Below, piece after piece: positions 1-6,903 of a DNA stretch of 25,068 nucleotides; position 1 is the first letter of the stretch; each line of letters opens with the position of its first letter. The DNA is taken from positions 1 through 25,068 of the forward strand of contig DASXTQ010000064.1 of NCBI GenBank assembly GCA_036505295.1, in the 5' to 3' direction. The position numbers and the translations under genes were made by a program. Under the pieces are notes generated by a model. That model was not told the DNA's origin. It worked only from the letters and a program-made list of their open reading frames with translations, and searched no databases. Source of the stretch: WS-7 sp036505295. Lineage in GTDB: Bacteria > Eisenbacteria > RBG-16-71-46 > SZUA-252.

Positions 1-65
1 GCGAGCCAGAACGCGAGCGCGAACGGGATGAAGAGGAGCAGATACCAGGGCTCGGCGAATCGCAT
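1..65 (-). CDS. BatA-like VWA-domain membrane protein, N-terminal fragment (cut by window edge)
   Basis: Only the first 21 complete codons are inside the window. They start at an ATG one base after the TAG of the preceding gene and read MRFAEPWYLLLFIPFALAFW and onward. A short polar start, an aromatic Pro-Trp-Tyr motif and then a hydrophobic helix is how BatA/BatB-type von Willebrand factor A proteins usually begin. The position, directly after MoxR, DUF58 and BatD-like genes, fits the standard Bat operon order. In that family the N-terminal helix anchors a metal-binding VWA domain at the inner membrane. The VWA domain itself lies outside the window, so the assignment rests on the N-terminus and the gene order. 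No clear Shine-Dalgarno is visible, so translation may be coupled to the upstream gene. Confidence 0.65.
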   Translation of the reverse strand, partial: MRFAEPWYLLLFIPFALAFWL

Positions 66-66
66 G

Positions 67-1047
67 CTAGGCCGCCCCGACCAGCCGCCCGGCGATCGAC
101 TCCGCGAGGCGCAGGATGGCCTTTGCCTCCGACTCCTCGTCCTCGAGGCGCGCGAACTTCGCGAGGTCGGCCCGGAGGAGCGCCGCGATCAAATTGTCCC
201 GAGCCTTCGACCTCACGCGCCGGTCCCGAGCGAGCTCCCTGGCGAGCTCGCTCGTGGTGAGATCCGGGGCGGGCACACCGGTCACGGCGGCCGCGTACGC
301 GCGCAGCGCGAGCGAGAGCCGCTCGTAAAAGACATCGCGAGGAATCGCCGCGAACTCGGCCTGAAGCGCGTCCACCGTGCGGCGAAGGACTGCCTCGGGC
401 GGCTCCGGTAGCTTCTCGATGGCAGGGAGCGGCCGCCGTCTGCGACCGCGGATCCAATGTCCCACCAAGAGAACGAGCGCCGCCACGACCAGCGTTGCCA
501 GGAAGGCCGCGACGATGTAGTCCACGAGACGGAGCGGAGGCTCGATGGGACCGCGGTCGGGCCGGATCGCACCGCTCGCCGCCGGAGTGAGCGAGTCCAC
601 GAACAGCGTGTCTCGCGGAAACTCCACCGTGTCGGCGCGCGCGCCCGCGCGAATCGGCAGCGCGGCCCGAGGAAGCTCGATCGGGCCCAGATCAAATCCG
701 CGCACGACAAACTCGCGTGACCAGACGGAGCCGCCGCGCGCGGCTCGTTCGGCCGTCGCCCGCGTCGTGTCGATCTCGAGCGAACGGGGCGCGTCTCCCA
801 CGATGACCGACCCCGCCTGCGCGCCGGCGCCGAGCGAAGCGGTGAGGCGCCAGGAGACCCGGTCCCCGAGGGTGCCACGGGCGGGCTGAAGCTCGCTCCG
901 GAGGCGAACGTGGATTTCGCCCATAGCCTCGTCGCGCTCGACGACGCGGCGTGGCGCCGTGCCGCCGATTCCACCGCATCCTGCGAGCGAACAAACGGCC
1001 CCCAGAAGGAGCGCGCCCCGAAGACGCGTTCGGCCGGCGTGGGACAC
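67..1047 (-). CDS. BatD-like membrane lipoprotein of the MoxR/Bat operon
   Basis: This encodes a protein of about 326 residues. I place the start at a GTG (1047-1045), five bases after the DUF58 stop, because a lipoprotein signal then follows at once: basic residues, a hydrophobic stretch and a Leu-Ala-Gly-Cys lipobox with Cys at about residue 23. The frame is open further upstream, but that part overlaps the DUF58 gene and looks like shadow sequence. Residues ~40-150 form a beta-rich domain resembling the BatD type (a GTLGDRVSWRLTAS-like strand). A single membrane helix lies at ~174-198, followed by an Arg-rich stop-transfer and a ~120-residue helical cytoplasmic tail similar to DUF4381-type proteins. 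It sits between DUF58 and the BatA-like gene. It is much shorter than classical BatD, and the combination of lipobox and internal helix is odd. Its molecular role is unknown. Confidence 0.75.
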   Translation of the reverse strand: MSHAGRTRLRGALLLGAVCSLAGCGGIGGTAPRRVVERDEAMGEIHVRLRSELQPARGTLGDRVSWRLTASLGAGAQAGSVIVGDAPRSLEIDTTRATAERAARGGSVWSREFVVRGFDLGPIELPRAALPIRAGARADTVEFPRDTLFVDSLTPAASGAIRPDRGPIEPPLRLVDYIVAAFLATLVVAALVLLVGHWIRGRRRRPLPAIEKLPEPPEAVLRRTVDALQAEFAAIPRDVFYERLSLALRAYAAAVTGVPAPDLTTSELARELARDRRVRSKARDNLIAALLRADLAKFARLEDEESEAKAILRLAESIAGRLVGAA

Positions 1048-1052
1048 GGGGT

Positions 1053-1928
1053 TCAGCGCCGGTAGGCGCGCTGCTCGAAATGCCGGACCAGCTCGGGCGC
1101 GACCGGAGAGCCGCACGTGACGCGAATCCGGCCCGCGCGCGCGCGGGTGAGGGTTTCCTTGAGCGCCCGCTGCCGGCGGGCTCGCGTGCCCCGCCACTCG
1201 CGCCTGGCACTCGAGGAGGCCAAGTCCACGAGGCGCGTCGCTCCGGTCTCCAAGTCCCTTGCCTGCAGGAGGCCCCGGGCCGGGAGCGCGTCCTCGAGCG
1301 GATCCAGAACTTCGACCGCCACGATCTCATGCCGCCGGGCCAGGTGGTTCAGAGGTTGGTCGAAGGAATCCGCGGACCAATCCGAGAGGATGAAGAGAAC
1401 CGCGCGCCTGTGGAGCACGCGGCCCAGGAAGACGAGGGCGCCGTGGAGGTCGGTACCCGTGCCGCGCGGCTCGAACGCCACGAGATCCCGCACGATCCGA
1501 AGCGACCGCGCGCGGCTCTTCGAAGGAGGGAGATAGTGCTCGATCCGATCCGTAAAGAGGAGCAGCCCCACGCGATCGCGATTCCGGCTCGCGGCGAGCG
1601 CGAGCAAGGCGCCCGCCTCGGCCGCCGTGTCCCGCTTCGATTTCGCCAGGCTCCCGAACCTGAGCGATCCGGACAGGTCCAGCGCCAGGACCACCGTGAG
1701 CTCGCGTTCCTCGTCGAACCGCTTCACGAACGGCCGCCCATGGCGCGCGGTCACGTTCCAATCGATCGTGCGCACGTCGTCGCCGGGGACGTACTCGCGC
1801 ACCTCGGAAAACTCGAGCCCCTTGCCGCGGAACGCGCTTCGGTAGGCGCCGGCGAAGACCTGCTCCACCGCCCTGCGGCTTCGAATGGTGAGCCGCCGGA
1901 CTTGAGCCAGAAGCTCCGGGGTGATCAC
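1053..1928 (-). CDS. DUF58 family protein (MoxR-associated, VWA-like)
   Basis: This 291-residue protein starts at a GTG that overlaps the MoxR stop (GTGA), with GAGG five bases upstream. The DUF58 hallmark is clear at residues ~44-75: REYVPGDDVRTIDWNVTAR followed by a Lys-Arg-Phe-Asp-Glu-Glu-Arg stretch. A VWA-like fold follows, with a MIDAS-type Asp84-x-Ser86-x-Ser88 (DLSGS), a Gly-Thr-Gly-Thr-Asp segment and a later ILSDWS strand. DUF58 proteins are almost always encoded next to MoxR ATPases and are thought to work with them in chaperone or metal-insertion assembly. The exact substrate is unknown. There is no signal peptide or membrane helix, so it is probably cytoplasmic. Confidence 0.95.
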   Translation of the reverse strand: MITPELLAQVRRLTIRSRRAVEQVFAGAYRSAFRGKGLEFSEVREYVPGDDVRTIDWNVTARHGRPFVKRFDEERELTVVLALDLSGSLRFGSLAKSKRDTAAEAGALLALAASRNRDRVGLLLFTDRIEHYLPPSKSRARSLRIVRDLVAFEPRGTGTDLHGALVFLGRVLHRRAVLFILSDWSADSFDQPLNHLARRHEIVAVEVLDPLEDALPARGLLQARDLETGATRLVDLASSSARREWRGTRARRQRALKETLTRARAGRIRVTCGSPVAPELVRHFEQRAYRR

Positions 1929-2914
1929 GGAACCTCGACGCGGGCAAGAATCCGGCGGGTCACTTCGTCCACCGGCACGCCCTCGGCTTCGGCCTCGTAG
2001 GTGAGTAGGATGCGGTGGCGGAACACGTCCGGCGCGATCCCCTTGATATCGTCCGGCGTCACGTAGGCGCGGCCCTCGAGAAACGCGAGCGCTCGTGAGC
2101 CCCGCGCCAAAGCGAGCGTCGCGCGGGGCGAAGCGCCGTACTGAATCAGGGGCCTCAGGTCGAGGCCAAACCGCTCCGGTTCGCGCGTGGCGTGGACCAG
2201 ATCCACGATGTATCCGCGGATCCGCTCGTCCAGATAGATCGCGTTCACCAGATGACGCGAATCCAGGATCTTCTTGGCCGCGATGACCGGCTTGGGAGGA
2301 GCTGGTGGCTCACCGCCCATGCGATCGAGAATGAGCCCTTCCTCCTCGGGGCTCGGGTAGCCCACGCGAATCTTGAGAAGGAAGCGGTCCATCTGGGCCT
2401 CGGGGAGCGGATAGGTTCCCTCGTGCTCGATGGGGTTCTGCGTCGCGAGGACCCAGAAGAGCCCTTCGAGCGGATACGTCGTGTCCCCGATCGTGACTTG
2501 CCGTTCCTGCATCGCCTCGAGAAGCGCGCTCTGGACCTTGGCGGGAGCACGATTGATCTCGTCGGCGAGAAGAATCTGGGTAAAGACCGGCCCGAACTTG
2601 GGAGCGAACGACCCCTTCGTCGGGTCGAAGATCAGCGTTCCGGTCAAGTCGGCGGGCAAAAGATCGGGGGTGAATTGAATCCGGTGGAACGTCGCGTGGA
2701 TCGCCTGAGCTACCGTCTTGACGGCCAGGGTCTTCGCAAGGCCAGGTACACCCTCCAGGAGAAGGTGCCCGTCCGCCAAGAGCCCAACCAGGATCCGCCG
2801 GACCATCTCCCTCTGCCCCACGATGATCGACTCCACGGATTCGAGAAGGGCTCCGAGGAAGGCGCTTTCCTCGCGCACTTTCTCGTTCCGTTCTTCGATG
2901 GTGAGCTGGGGCAT
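1925..2914 (-). CDS. MoxR family AAA+ ATPase
   Basis: This encodes 329 residues from the ATG at 2914 (MPQLTIEERNEKV). The open frame extends upstream into the glyA 3' end, but that extension is low-complexity and not MoxR-like. Walker A is GVPGLAKT at residues 55-62, Walker B is ILLADE with Asp118-Glu119, and sensor 1 is WVLATQNP with Asn160. The MoxR signature EHEGTYPLPEAQMDRF lies at ~163-178. The C-terminal lid helices carry a GASPRATLAL motif near residue 263. MoxR ATPases act as chaperone-like machines for assembly or metal loading of VWA-domain partners. The partner set is encoded directly downstream (DUF58, BatD-like, BatA-like). It starts 20 bases after the glyA stop with no obvious Shine-Dalgarno. 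Confidence 0.96.
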   Translation of the reverse strand: MPQLTIEERNEKVREESAFLGALLESVESIIVGQREMVRRILVGLLADGHLLLEGVPGLAKTLAVKTVAQAIHATFHRIQFTPDLLPADLTGTLIFDPTKGSFAPKFGPVFTQILLADEINRAPAKVQSALLEAMQERQVTIGDTTYPLEGLFWVLATQNPIEHEGTYPLPEAQMDRFLLKIRVGYPSPEEEGLILDRMGGEPPAPPKPVIAAKKILDSRHLVNAIYLDERIRGYIVDLVHATREPERFGLDLRPLIQYGASPRATLALARGSRALAFLEGRAYVTPDDIKGIAPDVFRHRILLTYEAEAEGVPVDEVTRRILARVEVP

Positions 2915-2934
2915 GGGCAAGGCGCGAGTGGGGG

Positions 2935-4221
2935 TTACTGGCTCCGGTTCGTGTAGAGCGGGAAGGCCCGGCAAAGCTCCTGGACCTGGGCATGGATCTT
3001 CGCTAAGGCGGCCGGTTCCCCACGATGCCGCAGCGCGTCGTCGATCCAACCCGCAAGGCGCTTGAACTCGCTCTCTCCGAGCCCGCGTGTGGTGACCGCT
3101 GCGGACCCGATCCGGATCCCGCTCGTGACGGCAGGGGGCCTCGGATCGTTCGGCACCGCGTTCTTGTTCACGGTGATGCCCGCTTCATGGAGGGCCGACT
3201 CGGCGTCGGCTCCCGAGTAACCGGCCTCGCGCAAGTCGACGAGCAGAAGATGGTTGTCGGTGCCTCCGGTAACCAGCCGGTACCCCCGGCTCGTGAGCTC
3301 CTCGGCGAGCACCTTCGCATTCGCGACCACCTGCTTGGCATAGGCGCGGAACTCGACGGTCGACGCCTCCTTGAAGCAGACCGCCTTGGCGGCGATCACG
3401 TGCATCAGGGGCCCCCCTTGCATTCCCGGAAACACCGATTTATCAATCGCCTTCGCGTATGCGCTCTTGCAGAGGATGAACCCGCTCCTAGGGCCACGGA
3501 GGGTCTTGTGCGCCGTGGAGGTAACGACGTCGGCGTGAGGCACAGGATTCGGATGGACGCCACCGGCGATCAGTCCCGCGACGTGGGCCATGTCGAAGAC
3601 GAACTTCGCGCCGACCTCATCTGCGATCGCGCGAAGCTTCGGGAAATCGAAGAAGCGCGGGTAGGCGCTCGCGCCCGCGACGAGCACTTGAGGCTTCACC
3701 TCCCGCGCGAGCTTCGCCACCTGATCGTAGTCGAGCAGCCCGGTTTCGGGCGACAGACCGTACTGCACCGCCTTGAAGAGAATCCCGGAGAAGCTCACCT
3801 TGTGGCCGTGGGTGAGGTGCCCGCCGTGTGCGAGGGCCATCCCGAGAAGAGTGGCTCCGGGGGGCATGAGCGCCAGGTACGCGGCCAGGTTCGCCTGCGC
3901 TCCTGCGTGCGGCTGGACATTGGCGTGCTCCGCGCCGAAGAGCGCCTTCGCGCGATCGATCGCAAGCGACTCGGCGACGTCCACGTGCTCGCACCCGCCG
4001 TAGTAGCGCCGCCCCGGATAGCCTTCCGCATACTTGTTGGTGAGCGGCGAGCCCATGGCTTCGAGCACCGCCTCGCTCACGAAGTTCTCGGAGGCTATGA
4101 GCTCGAGCGTGCTCTGTTGCCGCGAGACTTCGGCGCGGATCGCACGGTCGATCTCCGGGTCGACGGACCGAAGCGACGCCTCGCGCGGCGTCGCGGCGGC
4201 GGCGCCGAATCCGGTTGTCAT
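2935..4221 (-). CDS. glyA: Serine hydroxymethyltransferase
   Basis: This encodes a 428-residue PLP enzyme that interconverts serine and glycine while charging tetrahydrofolate with a one-carbon unit. The family features are intact: STLELIASENF at ~37-47, NKYAEGYPGRRYYGG at ~62-76, FVFDMAHVAGL around Asp210 and His213, and the PLP-binding segment TSTAHKTLRGPRSG with Lys239. The C-terminus carries an NAVPNDPRPP motif followed by GIRIGSAAVTTRG. The length is normal for bacterial GlyA, with about 15 extra low-complexity residues before LRSVDPEI. It starts 11 bases after the ilvE stop. No good Shine-Dalgarno is seen, so translation may be coupled. Glycine and one-carbon supply fit the purine genes encoded upstream in the same orientation. 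Confidence 0.98.
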   Translation of the reverse strand: MTTGFGAAAATPREASLRSVDPEIDRAIRAEVSRQQSTLELIASENFVSEAVLEAMGSPLTNKYAEGYPGRRYYGGCEHVDVAESLAIDRAKALFGAEHANVQPHAGAQANLAAYLALMPPGATLLGMALAHGGHLTHGHKVSFSGILFKAVQYGLSPETGLLDYDQVAKLAREVKPQVLVAGASAYPRFFDFPKLRAIADEVGAKFVFDMAHVAGLIAGGVHPNPVPHADVVTSTAHKTLRGPRSGFILCKSAYAKAIDKSVFPGMQGGPLMHVIAAKAVCFKEASTVEFRAYAKQVVANAKVLAEELTSRGYRLVTGGTDNHLLLVDLREAGYSGADAESALHEAGITVNKNAVPNDPRPPAVTSGIRIGSAAVTTRGLGESEFKRLAGWIDDALRHRGEPAALAKIHAQVQELCRAFPLYTNRSQ

Positions 4222-4232
4222 GGGGGGCTTGG

Positions 4233-5195
4233 CTACCGCGCCTTCTTCGCCGCGCGCTGGACTTTTCCGCGCGCCTCCACCGGGAAGAGCCAGCCGAAGC
4301 GGTCGCGGGCGCGGCCTTCCACGATATCGAAGAACGCCTTCTGCAGCTTTCGTGTGATGGGGCCGACCGTCCCCTGGCCCACGGGGATTCGGTCGACCTT
4401 CGTGATCGGCGTGATCTCGGCGGCGGTTCCAGTGAAGAAAGCCTCGTCCGAAATGTAGAGCATCTCGCGGGGTATTTGCTCCTCCCGCACCTCGAGACCC
4501 ATTTCGCGCCCCAACGTCATGACGCAGTCACGGGTGACTCCGGGCAGGATCGCGTTCGCGATCGTGGGCGTGTGGAGCGTCTCGCCGCGGACGAGGAAGA
4601 TATTCTCACCGCTCCCCTCGGCGAGGTAACCGAACACATCGAGCGCGATTCCCTCTTCGTAGCCGTCGGCGACCGCCTCGAGCTTGATCAGCTGGCTGTT
4701 CATGTAGTTCGCGCCTGTCTTCGCCATCGCGGGGAACGTATTCGGCGCCTGCCGATTCCACGAGGAAACCCGGACCGAGATGCCGTGATCGAGTGCATCC
4801 TTGCCCAGGTATTTCCCCCAGTTCAGAGCCGCGATCGCGACGTCGATCGGAACGCCTGTCGGATTCACCCCCAACGTCTTGAAACCCCGGTACACGACGG
4901 GGCGGATGTAGCAGGCGTCGCCGCCGTTCTTCAAGACCGTATCCCGGATCGCGTCCATCAGCTCGTCATAGCCATAGGGAATGGGGAGCCGTGCGATCTT
5001 GCAGGAGTCGAGCATGCGCTGCACGTGGCGGTCGAGGCGAAATATCGCCGTGCCGCCCGGTGTGGCGTACGCCCGGATCCCTTCGAACACGCTCGAGCCG
5101 TAATGCACCACGTGGGAGAGGACGTGGATCTTTGCTTCCTCGAACGGCACGAATTTCCCATTCATCCAGATCAAGCCGCCCGATTCACGTGCCAT
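4233..5195 (-). CDS. ilvE: Branched-chain amino acid aminotransferase
   Basis: This encodes a 320-residue class IV PLP aminotransferase, predicted to carry out the last step of leucine, isoleucine and valine synthesis with glutamate as amino donor. Typical IlvE features are the start WMNGKFVPFEEAKIHVLSH, the HYGSSVFEGIRAY motif (31-43), ACYIRPVVYRG (94-104), the PLP lysine Lys159 in AMAKTGANYMNS, and Glu193 in LAEGSGENIF. The FFTGTAAEITPI segment near the C-terminus completes the active site. The start is strongly supported by an AAAGGAGG ribosome binding site five bases upstream of the ATG. The C-terminal ~25 residues are basic and extend slightly past the usual end. It lies between the phosphatase gene and glyA. 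Confidence 0.97.
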   Translation of the reverse strand: MARESGGLIWMNGKFVPFEEAKIHVLSHVVHYGSSVFEGIRAYATPGGTAIFRLDRHVQRMLDSCKIARLPIPYGYDELMDAIRDTVLKNGGDACYIRPVVYRGFKTLGVNPTGVPIDVAIAALNWGKYLGKDALDHGISVRVSSWNRQAPNTFPAMAKTGANYMNSQLIKLEAVADGYEEGIALDVFGYLAEGSGENIFLVRGETLHTPTIANAILPGVTRDCVMTLGREMGLEVREEQIPREMLYISDEAFFTGTAAEITPITKVDRIPVGQGTVGPITRKLQKAFFDIVEGRARDRFGWLFPVEARGKVQRAAKKAR

Positions 5196-5200
5196 GCCCT

Positions 5201-5208
5201 CCTCCTTT
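5201..5208 (-). promoter_or_regulatory. Strong Shine-Dalgarno for ilvE
   Basis: The minus strand reads AAAGGAGG here, five bases from the ilvE ATG, followed by a further GAGG-like run. It is one of the best ribosome binding sites in the window and fixes the ilvE start. Confidence 0.85.
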
Positions 5209-5217
5209 CGGCGTGGA

Positions 5218-5724
5218 TTATGGTTCGCTCGAGCGCCGCACGCCCTCGCGCCGCTCGACCGATTCCCGGATCACCGGAATCCATCCCAGAAGGTGGCTCC
5301 GGATCCGGTTGAACGTGTCACGATACTGATCGGAGCTCCCACCGATGGGGTCAAGGACCCCCTCGGATGCCGCGGAGCCCGGCGCGGCGCCCTTTTCGGT
5401 GATGAGGTGGATCCGATCCGCTGCGTCCGATGCGAGGTCCCGCGCATACGCGACGTGCTGCGGCTCCATGCCCAGCACCAGATCGGACGCCTGGACGAGC
5501 GCGCGGGTGACCGGTGTCGAGCGATGCGAGGAGATGTCCACGCCGCCCGCGGCGCACACCTGCACCGCGAGATGCGTCGCGGGAGCGCCCTCGGTCGCAC
5601 CCGTGCCGGCGGAGACCACCCGCGTCACGTCCGCGAGGTCCGACGGCAGCAGCGATCGCAAGATCCCCTCAGCCATCGGGCTGCGACAGGTGTTCCCCGT
5701 GCATATGATCAGAACCTGGAACAT
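5218..5724 (-). CDS. ywlE: Low-molecular-weight phosphatase, predicted YwlE-type protein-arginine phosphatase
   Basis: This encodes 168 residues from the ATG at 5724. An in-frame ATG ten codons earlier (5754) is less likely, because family members begin only a few residues before the P-loop. The catalytic P-loop is CTGNTCRSP, with nucleophile Cys8, Arg14 and Ser15. The general-acid loop is DPIGGSSDQY with Asp125. Thr12 in the P-loop corresponds to YwlE Thr11, which confers phosphoarginine specificity in Bacillus; tyrosine phosphatases usually have Ile there. The DPxGGSxDxY segment also resembles YwlE. It lies downstream of tsaC, as ywlE does in Bacillus. A phosphatase of the LMW-PTP fold is certain; arginine specificity is inference. 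The C-terminal ~25 residues are extra and charged. Confidence 0.9.
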   Translation of the reverse strand: MFQVLIICTGNTCRSPMAEGILRSLLPSDLADVTRVVSAGTGATEGAPATHLAVQVCAAGGVDISSHRSTPVTRALVQASDLVLGMEPQHVAYARDLASDAADRIHLITEKGAAPGSAASEGVLDPIGGSSDQYRDTFNRIRSHLLGWIPVIRESVERREGVRRSSEP

Positions 5725-5793
5725 GGGCCTCGCTTCGGGCAAGCGGAAGAGCATCCATCGGACAATCGAGTGTAGGAGCCGGGCCCGGCAGCG

Positions 5794-6399
5794 TCAAGGG
5801 GACCTTCCGGTCAGCCGGACGGCTCCCTCGCGGAGCACGTGAACGCGATCCCCTTCGACCGAGACGACGGTCGAAGGAACCCCGGAAAGCTCCCCTTGAT
5901 CGACAACAAGATCGACCTGGTCTGCGAGCGCGCCATCCACGCGGATCGGGTGCTCGTCTCCAGATTTGTTGGCGGAGGTGGAGAGTACGATTCCGCCGGC
6001 GGCGCGGACCACGGCACGCAGGAACGGGCTGCCGGGACAGCGAAGGGCGACCGTTCCTTCCGGCGCGCGCAGCGATTCGGGAATCGACGGGGACGCAGGC
6101 AGCACGAGCGTGAGCGCGCCGGGCCAATGCTCACGTGCGAGGGCGAGCGCCTTCGGGCTCGTGCCGGCCCAGCGGCCGAGGTCCCCCGGCTCGGCGATCA
6201 AACCGATGAAGCGCTTCCCGACCCCGCGCGGTTTCAAGCCCAGGAGCCGAGCCACGGCGTCCCCATGGTCAGCCAAGGCGTGCAGGCCGTAGACGCCCTC
6301 CGCCGCGAGGAGCGCGATGCCCCCCCGGCGGAGCACCTCGGCCGCACGCTCCGAGGCGTTCTGCCACGCCGTACCCGGCGCGAGAACGACCCGCTCCAT
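5794..6399 (-). CDS. tsaC: YrdC/TsaC-like threonylcarbamoyl-AMP synthase (divergent)
   Basis: This encodes 201 residues, about the length of E. coli TsaC without a Sua5 extension. The family makes threonylcarbamoyl-AMP from threonine, bicarbonate and ATP for the t6A37 modification of ANN-decoding tRNAs. Recognisable features are VYGLHAL (36-42), the Lys56-x-Arg58 pair in LLGLKPRG, FIGLIAE (64-70), HWPGALTLVLPA (91-102) and the nucleotide-binding STSANKSG (140-147). The first block is unusual: the conserved Pro-Thr-(Glu/Asp)-Thr before VYGL is replaced by Ala-Ala-Glu-Gly (32-35). A GAGG Shine-Dalgarno precedes the ATG. It lies between purE and the ywlE-like gene. The fold assignment is firm; full activity is slightly uncertain because of the altered block. 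Confidence 0.9.
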   Translation of the reverse strand: MERVVLAPGTAWQNASERAAEVLRRGGIALLAAEGVYGLHALADHGDAVARLLGLKPRGVGKRFIGLIAEPGDLGRWAGTSPKALALAREHWPGALTLVLPASPSIPESLRAPEGTVALRCPGSPFLRAVVRAAGGIVLSTSANKSGDEHPIRVDGALADQVDLVVDQGELSGVPSTVVSVEGDRVHVLREGAVRLTGRSP

Positions 6400-6426
6400 G
6401 GATGGATCCTCGCCCGATCCCCGCGA

Positions 6427-6903
6427 TCAGAGGCGCTCGCCGCGAGCGAGCCTCAGCTTCAGGTCCTCGAGCTTCAGCGCGAGACCCCGGTCCGAGAGGG
6501 CGAGGATCTGAATCGCGAGCACCGCCGCGTTCTTGGCTCCCGAGGCACCGATCGCGACCGTCGCGACCGGCACGCCGGCGGGCATCTGGACCGTCGAGTA
6601 GAGAGAATCCACCCCGGCCAGCGCCGATCCTCCGAGCGGCACCCCGATCACGGGAAGCGTGGTGTGCGCCGCCACCGCGCCGGCGAGATGATTCGCCATG
6701 CCCGCTCCGGCGATGAAGACCTGGACCCCTTGCGCCGGCGCTTCGCGAACGATGTCGCGCACGCGGTCCGGGCTCCGGTGAGCCGACGCGGTTTCCATGC
6801 GGAAGGAGACGCCGAAGCTCTCGAGCACGCGCGCTGCCTCCTCCATGGTCGTGCGGTCCGAGTCGCTCCCGAACAGGATCAGAACGCGTGTCTTCTCGCT
6901 CAT
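6427..6903 (-). CDS. purE: N5-carboxyaminoimidazole ribonucleotide mutase (PurE class I)
   Basis: This encodes a 158-residue protein that converts N5-CAIR to CAIR in de novo purine synthesis. The ATG overlaps the purD stop (ATGA), and a GGGAGG site lies nine bases upstream. Motifs are the phosphate-binding GSDSD (12-16), the SAHRSP segment with His42, and AGAGMANHLAG (66-75) with His72, equivalent to the E. coli GAAHLPG loop. These are followed by VIGVPLGGSALAGVDSLYS and VQMPAGVPVATVAIG. The loop pattern is that of class I enzymes, which depend on PurK, rather than class II AIR carboxylases. No purK gene is in the window. The open frame continues upstream inside purD, but that part is shadow sequence. 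Confidence 0.96.
   Translation of the reverse strand: MSEKTRVLILFGSDSDRTTMEEAARVLESFGVSFRMETASAHRSPDRVRDIVREAPAQGVQVFIAGAGMANHLAGAVAAHTTLPVIGVPLGGSALAGVDSLYSTVQMPAGVPVATVAIGASGAKNAAVLAIQILALSDRGLALKLEDLKLRLARGERL

Noticed and set aside
1048..1197. Upstream extension of the BatD-like frame over the DUF58 gene
   Set aside because: The 50 extra residues are Arg/Ala/Pro-rich shadow sequence, and the lipoprotein signal directly follows the GTG at 1047.
3025..4458. Plus-strand open frame opposite glyA and the end of ilvE
   Set aside because: It spans two conserved minus-strand genes, and its composition is that of a GC-rich antisense frame.
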